Positions 6,761 to 15,167 of a DNA stretch of 21,225 nucleotides are shown here, piece by piece. Both the position numbers and the translations under genes were made by a program. This DNA is from DATKGN01 sp964385705 (GTDB lineage: Bacteria; Patescibacteriota; Microgenomatia; UBA10105; UBA927). The stretch lies in contig CAYLQG010000011.1 of assembly GCA_964385705.1 (NCBI GenBank), forward strand, positions 1 to 21,225, read 5' to 3'. The stretch's first letter is position 1. Each line of letters opens with the position of its first letter. Below the pieces are notes generated by a model. The model saw nothing but the letters and a program-made list of their open reading frames with translations, was not told the DNA's origin and made no database searches.

Positions 6761-6769
6761 ATTGTACCA
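6761..6769 (-). promoter_or_regulatory. Extended -10 promoter of ppcA
   Basis: TGGTACAAT on the minus strand, ending 6 nt before ATG 6754, with no good -35. Transcription should start at or very near the start codon, giving a leaderless message. Confidence 0.6.
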
Positions 6770-6825
6770 ATTTTCCCTTTGCACGGAAACCGATCAACTG
6801 TTTTATATGGATTTCGTAGGATATT

Positions 6826-6834
6826 TGATACAAT
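6826..6834 (+). promoter_or_regulatory. Extended -10 promoter of tRNA-Thr
   Basis: TGATACAAT, ending 9 nt before the tRNA, with no convincing -35. It uses the same TGNTACAAT form as the divergent ppcA promoter and the GT2 promoter at 9580-9588. Confidence 0.6.
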
Positions 6835-6843
6835 AAGGGATAC

Positions 6844-6919
6844 GCCGACATAGCTCAGTTGGTAGAGCGGCGCTTTCGTAAAGCGTAGGTCGTCGGTTCG
6901 ATCCCGACTGTCGGCTCCA
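6844..6919 (+). tRNA. tRNA-Thr (anticodon CGU)
   Basis: The acceptor stem GCCGACA/TGTCGGC is perfect. The anticodon stem GCGCT/AGCGT with one G-U pair encloses TTCGTAA, giving anticodon CGT. The T arm is GTCGG/CCGAC with loop TTCGATC. The discriminator is T. Unlike the other two tRNAs here, a CCA (6917-6919) is encoded directly after it, which may be chance. Confidence 0.97.
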
Positions 6920-6928
6920 AAGACACGT

Positions 6929-7639
6929 ATGGCATATTCTCGGTACAGCAGAATTGAAGATAAAAAACAAAGGAGACGGCTCGTTCTCGCTATTGTCGGA
7001 AGTATTACCATAGTCGCACTCCTTATAATATTTGGTGTAAAACTTATTGTCGCCTTCAGCCTACTGGTCGAAAATCTGAAAGGTTCATCTCCGTCACCTA
7101 CCCCCCAATCACAGGCACTTATCCTCCCGCCGACCCTGGATCCGCTCCCGATGGCCACAAATAGCGGAGAACTTAAACTTACTGGAGCCGGGAAACAGGG
7201 CCTGACCGCGATCATCTACGTCAATTCCGGGGAAGTTGACCGGGAAACAGTCGCAAAAGATGGAACGTTCTCGACACCCCTTTCACTCCAGGATGGAAGC
7301 AATACCATCAGTGCAAAGTTAACCGACAATAAGGGGAACACAAGCGACCTGTCCAATTTTCTAACAACGCTTATCAAGAAAAGTGCGCCGACATTAACCA
7401 TCAATACGCCTGATGATAATTCGACGGTAACGGGTGACAGCAATCTCGTGACAGTTTCCGGAAAAACAGACGACAATACAACGGTGACGATTAACGGCAG
7501 ATTTGTCGTCGTTGAAAGCGATAACAGTTTCAGCTACCAATATCCGTTAAACGATGGGGACAATATGCTCACGATTATCGCAACCGATCAGGCCGGTAAC
7601 ACGACACAGACACAACGTAAAGTTACCTATCATAAATAG
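6929..7639 (+). CDS. Membrane-anchored protein with two Ig-like domains
   Basis: The 236-residue product has a basic cytoplasmic N-terminus (1-18), a long membrane segment (about 18-45), a Pro/Ser/Thr linker (SPSPTPQ, 54-60) and two beta-sandwich repeats at about 68-150 and 153-235. Both repeats show the bacterial Ig-like pattern: DGTFSTPLSLQDGSNTI with DNKGNTS in the first, and DNSFSYQYPLNDGDNML with DQAGNTT in the second. These resemble the glucodextranase-B-type / Big domains of surface proteins, so it is likely a surface-exposed structural or adhesive protein. The ATG lies 9 nt after the CCA of tRNA-Thr with no Shine-Dalgarno site, so it seems to share the tRNA transcript. Its stop is one base from that of the convergent O-antigen ligase gene. 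Ligand unknown. Confidence 0.88.
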   Translation: MAYSRYSRIEDKKQRRRLVLAIVGSITIVALLIIFGVKLIVAFSLLVENLKGSSPSPTPQSQALILPPTLDPLPMATNSGELKLTGAGKQGLTAIIYVNSGEVDRETVAKDGTFSTPLSLQDGSNTISAKLTDNKGNTSDLSNFLTTLIKKSAPTLTINTPDDNSTVTGDSNLVTVSGKTDDNTTVTINGRFVVVESDNSFSYQYPLNDGDNMLTIIATDQAGNTTQTQRKVTYHK

Positions 7640-7640
7640 C

Positions 7641-8807
7641 TCATTTCTTTGGCCTGGGCCTTACATTCCCCTCCACGCTTGCAATAAAAATCCATAACCA
7701 GAGCATCACCCACGCATAAAAAAGGCTGTTATTAAACAGGCTGTGTACGCCGACGGCGAGAGTGATGCACAAATACAAAAGAGACATATCCGACCGGCCA
7801 AAACTCCGGAAAACAAACGCCGACTGTCTAAAGACAATCCAACCAAATGAGATAAGTCCGATAAGTCCTGTCGTTGCGATAAGGAATAATACGCTGCTAT
7901 CTATACCTGAAGCTGCGTGAGACGGCTGGCCGGCAAAAGTCGGCGTTGCATGCTGAACATGCGGCAATGTATTTAAACCATAGCCCACGAACGGGGATTT
8001 GCTGATAAGGTCTATCGCTTCCTTCCAATTCCCTACCCGCGCAATTGTTGAATCGGCGCGCATTAAACGAAGTGTCTTTCCTCCCGGAGTCGGCAATAAA
8101 ATCAAAAATCCGATAACGAGAGCGATAACGAGTCCGCTAAGCCATTGTCTTTTCCAAATAATCCAGAGAATGACGCCCGCGCCAAACGCAAGATAGCTGC
8201 TTCTCGAATATGTTAGGAATAAAGCTGCGCCGCTCACTATTTGCAATAACGTTAGCCACATATGTTTTACTTTACCCATAAGGTAAAATCCTAAAAAAAG
8301 AGTGAGCACAAGGACGATGCCTGCAAAATTGGGATCAAGAAATGTCGAAAACAGGCGGTAATAATGAGGATCCCACCCGAGATACGTTAAATTCCGTAGG
8401 TCAGGATATAAAAAATATTGCACGAGTCCCAGAACCGAAAATGCTGATCCAAATGCGTAGAGCCCCCAAAGTAAAAAATCCGGAGTCACGGCGTTTTCAA
8501 CAAGAGCAATATAGAGACAGCTATAGAAAACGAAACGGACGAGATACAGGGCCGATGTGCCGATCACCGCCCACGTAAACCGGTATACATTGAGAAGAAG
8601 TGTTATCGCTGCAACGCCGACGAAAACAAGGATCGGCATCAACAGAACCGGCATAATCCATTTCTTTGGACGCCGGATGACACAAAAACAAAATATGAGG
8701 AAGAGGATAATATCATGGACATATAGGGTAACCCCCGGTAATACGCTTATCGCACCCAGTTGCCCCAATAGCAGACTAACAAAAAATATGACAAGCAAAA
8801 TGATCAT
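7641..8807 (-). CDS. O-antigen ligase/polymerase-like membrane protein (Wzy_C)
   Basis: The 388-residue protein is polytopic with about ten to twelve hydrophobic segments. Features of the WaaL/Wzy_C family are the LDPNFAG stretch, LTYSRSSYLAF at the start of the Wzy_C core, a large polar loop with VGYGLNTLPHVQH and PSHAASGIDSSVLFLI, and a following GLIGL helix. Such enzymes work outside the membrane, using polyprenyl-diphosphate-linked glycans either to ligate them to an acceptor or to polymerise units; sequence alone does not separate the two. ATG 8807 is chosen because it overlaps the GT2 stop as ATGA and has GGGAG 4 nt upstream. A GTG at 8846 is the alternative. In a cell without lipopolysaccharide the acceptor would be a protein or cell-wall polymer. 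Confidence 0.87.
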   Translation of the reverse strand: MIILLVIFFVSLLLGQLGAISVLPGVTLYVHDIILFLIFCFCVIRRPKKWIMPVLLMPILVFVGVAAITLLLNVYRFTWAVIGTSALYLVRFVFYSCLYIALVENAVTPDFLLWGLYAFGSAFSVLGLVQYFLYPDLRNLTYLGWDPHYYRLFSTFLDPNFAGIVLVLTLFLGFYLMGKVKHMWLTLLQIVSGAALFLTYSRSSYLAFGAGVILWIIWKRQWLSGLVIALVIGFLILLPTPGGKTLRLMRADSTIARVGNWKEAIDLISKSPFVGYGLNTLPHVQHATPTFAGQPSHAASGIDSSVLFLIATTGLIGLISFGWIVFRQSAFVFRSFGRSDMSLLYLCITLAVGVHSLFNNSLFYAWVMLWLWIFIASVEGNVRPRPKK

Positions 8808-9571
8808 ACCGCTCCCGACTCTCCCGATTTTGACGTGGCGCTCCACAGTTGATAAAGCTTTGCGCGAGTGAGAAATGAGTGAAAACTCATCATAAGCGCC
8901 ATAATTGCACCCGGCATTCCGTCTAAGAATCCCGCCCGAAGAATATAGTTTACGAAAAGCTTAGCGGTCGGATAACCTACAATCTGAAGTCGGTTAGTGT
9001 GAACCCCCTGATCAAAAAAATATTTTGCGTTGAGCGTTGAATAATAATTTATTTCATCTAAAAATTGTGAAATGTTAGGGTGGGGAAAATGCTGAAGTGG
9101 TGCATTGATAAAACCAACGGGTCCTTTGATATCCCACACCTCATGGACCGGGCGCTTCCAATTACCTGCGTCTTTTTTCCCTAATCGCACCAGTCGAACG
9201 CTCCCCGTTTCGCCGTGGGCGAGTTTTTGTCCGAACATCAAATCGTCGCGCTTAAGAAAATATCCTGCAAATTCTTTTCGTCCGATCGCCATCTCAATCT
9301 CATGCCGGAGGTCCGGGGAGACAACTTCATCGCTGTCGATAAATAACACCCAATCGCTTGTTGATTTTGACAGTCCGAAATTTCTCTGGGACGCGAAATC
9401 CCCGTTGACACTTCGTTTATAGATGTGAGGGGTAATCCGTTTAACTTTCTCAATTGTGTTATCCGTCGAACCGTCATCAATGACGACAAGCTCGTCACAC
9501 CAGGTTAACCCGAAAAGCGTCTTCTCTATACTATTTCCGTTATTATGAGTGAGGATGACTGCAGAAATCAT
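8804..9571 (-). CDS. Glycosyltransferase family 2 (WaaE/KdtX-like)
   Basis: A 255-residue cytoplasmic GT-A enzyme. It has the N-terminal MISAVILTHNNGNSIEKTL, the nucleotide-binding VVIDDGSTDNT at 29-39, SQRNFGL at 61-67 and the metal-binding DSDE at 79-82. The motif spacing and the later GETGSVRLVR and HFPHP stretches resemble the WaaE/KdtX type, which adds a sugar to a core glycan. The acceptor here is not predictable. It heads a two-gene operon with the O-antigen ligase-like gene, linked by ATGA. The promoter TGATACAAT ends 8 nt before the ATG, so the message is probably leaderless. No Shine-Dalgarno site is present. Confidence 0.92.
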   Translation of the reverse strand: MISAVILTHNNGNSIEKTLFGLTWCDELVVIDDGSTDNTIEKVKRITPHIYKRSVNGDFASQRNFGLSKSTSDWVLFIDSDEVVSPDLRHEIEMAIGRKEFAGYFLKRDDLMFGQKLAHGETGSVRLVRLGKKDAGNWKRPVHEVWDIKGPVGFINAPLQHFPHPNISQFLDEINYYSTLNAKYFFDQGVHTNRLQIVGYPTAKLFVNYILRAGFLDGMPGAIMALMMSFHSFLTRAKLYQLWSATSKSGESGAV

Positions 9572-9579
9572 TTGCGATT

Positions 9580-9588
9580 ATTGTATCA
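9580..9588 (-). promoter_or_regulatory. Extended -10 promoter of the GT2 - O-antigen ligase operon
   Basis: TGATACAAT on the minus strand, 8 nt before ATG 9571, no good -35. It is identical to the tRNA-Thr box. It shares a 60-bp divergent intergenic region with the next promoter. Confidence 0.6.
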
Positions 9589-9592
9589 CGGC

Positions 9593-9621
9593 TTGAATCA
9601 TGACGCTCCATTTCGTACACT
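9593..9621 (+). promoter_or_regulatory. Promoter of the GT-C-like membrane gene
   Basis: TTGAAT (9593-9598), a 17-nt spacer and TACACT (9616-9621), ending 10 nt before ATG 9632. The predicted 5' leader is only a few nucleotides. Confidence 0.55.
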
Positions 9622-9631
9622 GCAAACTGGT

Positions 9632-10750
9632 ATGTCAAATAAGCTATTCATCTCTATCTTTATCCTGTATCTGTTCGGTTACGCTGCCCACGCGCTTATT
9701 CTTCATAAAACCGTATACGGAGATGGTATATTTTACTATTCGTGGCTCCGGTCCGCTGTCATTGATCACGACGTTTCATTTCAAAACGATTATGCGTATT
9801 TTCACACAACACAACCCGCGACACCCCTTCATATGCCGGGCAATAAATATACGGTCGGCCCCGCACTCCTCTGGGTGCCCGGGTTTCTGTTAACGAACGG
9901 GGTGGTCCACGGGAGTGGATTTGAGTTTCCTTATCAATTCATGGTCGGACTATCGGACGTTTTTTACGCGTTTATCGGATTACTTCTTTTGTATCGCTTA
10001 TTAGGTAAATATTTCGGAAAAACGGCAACAGCCGCAGCAATTATTGGCGTGGGGCTCGCGACAAATCTCTATTTTTATGGTTCACTTGACACAGTTAATT
10101 CCCACGCCGTCTCATTTTTCGCGGCATCAGTATTCCTAACCTTTGTGTTGGCAAGCCGGAAAAACTGGTTTTACATCGGCGCCGCACTCGGACTTGTTGC
10201 CCTCATACGGACTCAGGATGCCATTCTCGGACTCCTCGTACTCCCCTACATTAAACCCAAAAATATCGGTTATTTTCTCTTCGGTGCTCTTTTATTATTT
10301 CTACCGCAGTGTATCGGATGGCAGCTCATCAACGGCAATTTCTGGCACAGCCCGTATTTAAGTTCTTCAGAAGGGTTTGATTTTATCCATCCACACATCC
10401 TAGGCGTTATATTTTCATTGCAAAACGGTTTGCTGCTTTGGACACCAATAGTTATCCTCGGATTTGTTGGACTTCTAAAGAAAAAATCCGGGCTGCCTCT
10501 CCGACTCACGGCCGGAATCATACTCGTGCAACTGTATCTTGTTGCAAGCTGGAGTACATGGTGGCAGGGGGCTTCCTATAGTGGCCGTATGTTCGTAAGC
10601 ATTCTCCCGCTCGTCGCTTTGGGTCTTGCGAATTTCTTTTCCTTCTTCGAGAGTCCGCGTTTCAGGTACATGACGATTATGTACGCGATTACCCTACCGC
10701 TGTGTGTCATCAATTTTCTTTTGATGTTTTATTTTTTGCTTGTCCATTAA
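9632..10750 (+). CDS. GT-C-like polytopic membrane glycosyltransferase
   Basis: The 372-residue protein has about ten membrane segments. The first extracytoplasmic loop carries the acidic motif YGDGIFYYSW (29-38), in the position of the catalytic Asp of GT-C enzymes. A later WSTWWQGASYSGRMF stretch before the last helices resembles the GT39/PMT-like membrane transferases that use polyprenyl-phosphate sugars on the outer face. ATG 9632 is chosen over 9545 because the upstream start would overlap the divergent GT2 gene and has a non-membrane tail; the promoter at 9593-9621 supports it. It is the only plus-strand gene of the glycan locus, and its stop overlaps that of the convergent GT39-like gene. 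Donor and acceptor are unknown. Confidence 0.78.
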   Translation: MSNKLFISIFILYLFGYAAHALILHKTVYGDGIFYYSWLRSAVIDHDVSFQNDYAYFHTTQPATPLHMPGNKYTVGPALLWVPGFLLTNGVVHGSGFEFPYQFMVGLSDVFYAFIGLLLLYRLLGKYFGKTATAAAIIGVGLATNLYFYGSLDTVNSHAVSFFAASVFLTFVLASRKNWFYIGAALGLVALIRTQDAILGLLVLPYIKPKNIGYFLFGALLLFLPQCIGWQLINGNFWHSPYLSSSEGFDFIHPHILGVIFSLQNGLLLWTPIVILGFVGLLKKKSGLPLRLTAGIILVQLYLVASWSTWWQGASYSGRMFVSILPLVALGLANFFSFFESPRFRYMTIMYAITLPLCVINFLLMFYFLLVH

Positions 10751-12378
10751 TGGCCGTGAAACAGTAAGATTACGTGTCCGACAACATCAATAATATTGCT
10801 TTTTTGATATTGAGGTTTCAGATAATATCCGCAGTAATACCAATTGGATAAACTGATCGCTGTTAGCTCACCTACCGTATTACCAGAAAAATCTATCTTG
10901 TGAAATGCGCAGATGTCTTCAAACTTATAGCCCCCATAGCGAAGGATGCTTGGTAATCCATACGGCGCAGCATCATCTCTTCCGAAATAAGAAAAGTACA
11001 GGGCTGACGGGCGGACGTTTCGCACATACGTTACTAATGACTCAAGCGACTGTCCCCAGTCAATATTTGAATCAACAAATCGGAGTGAGTTTGTTGGTTC
11101 CGGCCCGGCTAATTCATTCATATAGGAGAGATAATACGGATGAAATGACAGTGAACCGACGACGTACCAAACACACAGGAGAAATAACAATAATCTTATG
11201 GCGACATGTTTAACCCGGACTATGACGGTTGCCGCGATAATAATAATGAAGGGGTACATCGGTAACACATATCTGATAAGCGGCTGCATCCGGGCAAAGA
11301 ATGAAACGATCAGTATTGAGAGAACGGGGATGATAAACAGCCATTGGGCACGATCTGTTGATATTTTGCCCATAAGGAAAGAGAACACGCCCGCAAGGAA
11401 TAGGATCAGGAGCGCTAACGGCGTCTTGTAGATAACATTTACGATCATAAAATACCACTTCGGGGTTGAATAGAATTTTCCGAGGAAAAAATATGGGGTT
11501 GGTCTGGTCGTGCGGACCGCGGAATTTTTTAATACAGCAATATAGTTCCCGAGCGGAACCGGTGTATGTCTCAGAAAATCAAGGGAATATGCTAAAAATC
11601 CGTTATGCTCTCTCCCTGCAAGTTGGGAAAGCGCCGTCGAAACCCTCCCCATAGCATTACCCGGCGCGACAATGACATCAGTCCTGAAAAAGTATGTGGA
11701 CCAAACCGCCAGCAGACACACCGCTACTGATAATGCGATGGAGACTTTGCGTTGCCAAATCCAATGATCATATTGTTTACGAATAATACTGAAATACACC
11801 CATACTGCGCTTATGAAATAGTACGGAACTGTCGTTATCTTTGAAGCCGCCATAAGGCCGACAAATGATCCGTGGATGATGAAGTTTGTTCGCGTTGGGT
11901 TCTTAAGCATAGTAAATAGAGACATATACGCTAAAAAGAAAAAGAGTGCGGCGCCTATATCGAGCGTCACATAATGACTGTTGCCGAGAATGTTCGGTTC
12001 AAAGACGTAAAGGAACAGGGCCAACAATGCGACATCGGGACCAAAAAAAACCGAAGAACTGTAAAAAATGAGGGCGCCAAGTAGGACTCCCATACCTATC
12101 GTAACGATTCTCGCAGGCAGCATTTGTATGTTGGGCAACGGTGAATGAAACATATGAGACCCACCGATAAGGAGTGGTATAACGGTAACTTCTCGGATGA
12201 AAGGCGGATTATTTGTATCGATTTGGAACTGATGTTTTTCCCAAGCGTTTTTTCCCTCCTGAACATGAACAATCTCATCATAGGTTAAGGATTCTCTAGT
12301 GGCGCTTGAGAGAGATAAAACGGAAAATAGAATTAGAAGTGCGGCGGCCCCGATGATTGCAAATCGCTTTGATATCAT
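10747..12378 (-). CDS. GT39/PMT-like membrane glycosyltransferase
   Basis: The 543-residue protein has about twelve membrane segments. The first outer loop carries LTYDEIVHVQEG (31-42), with the DE pair of PMT/ArnT-type enzymes, and TNNPPFIRE (55-63), which matches their HPPL-type motif. Near the C-terminus is DSNIDWGQSLESLV, seen in many bacterial GT39-like proteins. It should transfer a sugar from a polyprenyl-phosphate donor to an extracytoplasmic protein or glycan. It is the last gene of the long minus-strand series, its ATGA overlapping the stop of the upstream GT4 gene, and no Shine-Dalgarno site is seen. Its stop overlaps the stop of the opposing gene, leaving no room for a separate terminator. 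Confidence 0.87.
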   Translation of the reverse strand: MISKRFAIIGAAALLILFSVLSLSSATRESLTYDEIVHVQEGKNAWEKHQFQIDTNNPPFIREVTVIPLLIGGSHMFHSPLPNIQMLPARIVTIGMGVLLGALIFYSSSVFFGPDVALLALFLYVFEPNILGNSHYVTLDIGAALFFFLAYMSLFTMLKNPTRTNFIIHGSFVGLMAASKITTVPYYFISAVWVYFSIIRKQYDHWIWQRKVSIALSVAVCLLAVWSTYFFRTDVIVAPGNAMGRVSTALSQLAGREHNGFLAYSLDFLRHTPVPLGNYIAVLKNSAVRTTRPTPYFFLGKFYSTPKWYFMIVNVIYKTPLALLILFLAGVFSFLMGKISTDRAQWLFIIPVLSILIVSFFARMQPLIRYVLPMYPFIIIIAATVIVRVKHVAIRLLLFLLCVWYVVGSLSFHPYYLSYMNELAGPEPTNSLRFVDSNIDWGQSLESLVTYVRNVRPSALYFSYFGRDDAAPYGLPSILRYGGYKFEDICAFHKIDFSGNTVGELTAISLSNWYYCGYYLKPQYQKSNIIDVVGHVILLFHGH

Positions 12379-13520
12379 GATAGGAGATGATGATACAAGT
12401 CACTCAGTTTTCTGGCACCGATTGATATATCATGAACCGCTTCCGCGCGTCTTCTTGCTCTTTTTCCGTAAGCCAAACGTTTTTTCGGATTCAGGATAAA
12501 CGATTTTACCGCCCTAGCAATTGCGCTCACATCCCCGGGATCTACCAAGATTCCCGCGTCACCGATATTCTCAGGAATCCCCCCTGTTCTTGTCGTGACG
12601 ATCGGTAATCCTGCGGCCTGTGCTTCAAGAAGCGCGGTGCAATACTGCTCATCATACGTCGTCGTCGGTTTACTTGGCGCGATAAAAATATCCGCGCGGT
12701 CATATTCATGCGGCATCTTTTCATAAGAAACAGCTGAATGAATTGTAATACCGGACAATCCGAGACGCTGTTCTTCTTCCAGCATTGATTGTTTTTCCGA
12801 TCCGTCCCCAACAAACTTCAGTCTGAGTGAATAAGACGACAATTCAGGATCGTTGCGAAGTAATGCGGCGGCTGACAACATATCAAAAACTCCTTTATAT
12901 TTTTCAAGCCGTCCGCTGAATAAGATGATAAACTCCCGCTTTTTAGCCCAAAAACGGCGGCGAATCGCTTCTTTGGTCAATATAAACCGGCGCGTATCTA
13001 TAAAATGTGAAATAACGGTTATCTTGTTCGGATTCGCTCCCTCTTCGATAAGTACCGCTTTCGTCTTATTGGTAAGCGCTATTATATGATCAAGCTCTTG
13101 CCGCGCGCGTTTTTTAAACCCTTTTCTTCCCCAAATGCCTTCATTATTAAACGGTATATTTTCAAGCACGGTCGCGATCACCTTCTTTATATATCCTTTT
13201 CGCTTCGCGTTTAAACACTGTTGCGTGTAGTGAAAATATGTCTCGGCACTGTGAACGATATCAAATCCGTGAAGTTTTCCTTCAAGACCGTACAGATAAT
13301 GGGCATCGGCAAACATTCTGTTTAACAGGGGCATTTTATATGGGAAATCGGGAATATCCATCGGACTCGGTAACTTGACGACCGGGAACGCAAATGAATC
13401 GTGATAGCTCGTAAGCGACCCGAAAGCTGTCACATCGAACTGTTTCACGAGCGGCTCGTAAAACTGCATTTCGTATTTATTAAGGAATTTACCTCTCACT
13501 ATCGCAATTTTCGGTTTCAT
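12375..13520 (-). CDS. Glycosyltransferase family 4 (GT-B fold)
   Basis: The 381-residue enzyme is a retaining GT-B transferase. The N-terminal acceptor domain begins MKPKIAIVRGKFLNKYE. The C-terminal donor domain has FSGRLEKYKG at 201-210 and the GT4 E-x7-E region EQYCTALLEAQAAGLP at 291-306, followed by VTTRTGGIPE. It works at the cytoplasmic membrane face with a nucleotide sugar. ATG 13520 is chosen over 13556 because it overlaps the upstream stop as ATGA and gives the usual GT4 N-terminus. No Shine-Dalgarno site is seen, so expression likely depends on coupling. Its place between two membrane transferases suggests it builds the lipid-linked sugar they use. Sugar specificity cannot be read. 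Confidence 0.93.
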   Translation of the reverse strand: MKPKIAIVRGKFLNKYEMQFYEPLVKQFDVTAFGSLTSYHDSFAFPVVKLPSPMDIPDFPYKMPLLNRMFADAHYLYGLEGKLHGFDIVHSAETYFHYTQQCLNAKRKGYIKKVIATVLENIPFNNEGIWGRKGFKKRARQELDHIIALTNKTKAVLIEEGANPNKITVISHFIDTRRFILTKEAIRRRFWAKKREFIILFSGRLEKYKGVFDMLSAAALLRNDPELSSYSLRLKFVGDGSEKQSMLEEEQRLGLSGITIHSAVSYEKMPHEYDRADIFIAPSKPTTTYDEQYCTALLEAQAAGLPIVTTRTGGIPENIGDAGILVDPGDVSAIARAVKSFILNPKKRLAYGKRARRRAEAVHDISIGARKLSDLYHHLLS

Positions 13521-15106
13521 AATGAAGGAAAAATCGTCGGCGTATCGGTTCTCCACACTTCAACATTTCCGCGCCCGAAATACAACGAATATCCGTACGG
13601 CGCAAACGACTTGCTCTTGTCTGCAATTATATACGAAGGACGGACAACCGTTAACTCACGGAAATTAATTGTGCCGGTTATCGGATCAGTAAATCTTGGC
13701 GTATAGGTCGGCGTCCACCCGTAGTAATAATTAAGGATCGGGATTGATTCGCGAAGCAAAAATGTCTGCATACAACAGGCAAAATTGAGGACAAAGAAGT
13801 TTGATGAATCCCGCTTTCTCAATTCCTGCGCAATAGTTGATTCGTTCGTCCTGAACGGCTCAAACGTCCCCCTTATTGTCTTAAAATTCATAATGAAGAG
13901 CCAAATAATGCTTGCGATAATAGAGAGCACCAGATAGCGTTTCACAATGTTACTTCCTTTACGTATCATGTAATCCGCGCACGATGCGATAATCATGATA
14001 ACGGGAATCATAAGCGGCACGACAACCCGCTGAGGGACACGAAACATGCGGGCTAATGTGAACGCGTGAAACAGCCAGTAAAACGGCGAATAGGGATATC
14101 GAAGCGCTATGTAAAGGGCTGCTGTAAAAATAAATATAATGGCAAGACGTACGGCATAGGATTTCCACACTTTCTGGATAAAGAGAAGAGGTATTACGGC
14201 AAACGGGGTAATAAATGCATAATACTCATACCAATTGTAATGAAATCCGATAATCCGTTGCAGCGAAGGGCGGTCGTAAAAAACTACCTGCCAGGGGATT
14301 AAGAACGATAAGGGCAACAGCCATGCGTGTATCGATCCGGCAAACGTATCGATAGTTTGCAGACGGTTGATATGTGGCACCACATCACGGAAAAAGGGCA
14401 AGAGCTTCGACAAAGCGAATGCGGCAAAGAATCCGTAGATATAAATAATCTCAAAAACAATTTCCCTGAGTTTAGTGTTCCTTGTAATAACACGATACGC
14501 GGCGGATATCATATAAAATAAGCTGAAAAACCAAATGCTGTATAAATCAACGGTGAGGAAAAGACATGCGTAAATAATACCCAATGTCGCCGCTTCGTAT
14601 GGCTTCATCCGTTTTTTGAAAAAATACAGAAATACAATGGGCCCGATCGCATATCCGGCCAACTTTTCCACATGGCCCGCAGCTATCATGGCCGCTAAAG
14701 CTCCAGAAAATTCATAGAGAATTGCACCCCAAACAATTGCGGTGGTTCGCAGTTTGAACGACGAAAGAAAATACCACATAGAGAGTCCCGAACCGATGAT
14801 CGTGACGGCGATAAGTGCGCGAAGCCCATTATCAGGACCAAACAGGAAAAAAAATGGCATATAGAATGGACTCAGCACAAATGAGGGATCGCCGAGAACC
14901 GGGACCCCGAGACCTATTTGTGGATTCCAATAAAAATACGGAATTGGGTGAATATAGGCGCGGAGGGCAAATGCCGCCATCGGCAGTACGACATTATAGT
15001 CTGTGTCCAGACGGAAAAAGAGGTGTCTTGTCGCAAACCAAAGCGGAATGATCAGAAAGATGGCAGCTATAAATACGGGTAAATAACTTCGTTTCGTTAA
15101 ATGCAT
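13517..15106 (-). CDS. YfhO-like / GT-C-type polytopic membrane protein
   Basis: The 529-residue protein has about eleven membrane segments and a C-terminal soluble tail of roughly 110 residues. The first outer loop contains FRLDTDYNVVLP (acidic, GT-C-like) and PYFYWNPQIGLGVPVLGDPS, like the WN...G.P region of YfhO-type proteins. MFRVPQRVVVPL in the second half resembles their FRxPxR motif. YfhO-type proteins are linked to glycosylation of surface polymers, so a membrane sugar transferase role is likely but not shown. It follows a 61-base gap with a TATAAT box (15155-15160) and may start a second transcription unit. It is coupled by ATGA to the following GT4 gene. The call as GT-C-like is moderate. 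Confidence 0.72.
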   Translation of the reverse strand: MHLTKRSYLPVFIAAIFLIIPLWFATRHLFFRLDTDYNVVLPMAAFALRAYIHPIPYFYWNPQIGLGVPVLGDPSFVLSPFYMPFFFLFGPDNGLRALIAVTIIGSGLSMWYFLSSFKLRTTAIVWGAILYEFSGALAAMIAAGHVEKLAGYAIGPIVFLYFFKKRMKPYEAATLGIIYACLFLTVDLYSIWFFSLFYMISAAYRVITRNTKLREIVFEIIYIYGFFAAFALSKLLPFFRDVVPHINRLQTIDTFAGSIHAWLLPLSFLIPWQVVFYDRPSLQRIIGFHYNWYEYYAFITPFAVIPLLFIQKVWKSYAVRLAIIFIFTAALYIALRYPYSPFYWLFHAFTLARMFRVPQRVVVPLMIPVIMIIASCADYMIRKGSNIVKRYLVLSIIASIIWLFIMNFKTIRGTFEPFRTNESTIAQELRKRDSSNFFVLNFACCMQTFLLRESIPILNYYYGWTPTYTPRFTDPITGTINFRELTVVRPSYIIADKSKSFAPYGYSLYFGRGNVEVWRTDTPTIFPSL

Positions 15107-15154
15107 TATCGATGGGTAATAGGCAGTTTACCACTTGGGAGGTTATAAACGCGT

Positions 15155-15160
15155 ATTATA
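15155..15160 (-). promoter_or_regulatory. Possible internal promoter (-10) in the glycan gene series
   Basis: A perfect TATAAT on the minus strand in the 61-base gap, 48 nt before ATG 15106, without a clear -35. The leader that would follow can form a small hairpin (GTTT/AAAC and ACC/GGT). Confidence 0.4.
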
Positions 15161-15167
15161 TAGCACC

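Noticed and set aside
6751..7215. 154-codon minus-strand frame over tRNA-Thr
   Set aside because: It runs through the tRNA and antisense to the Ig-like protein gene.
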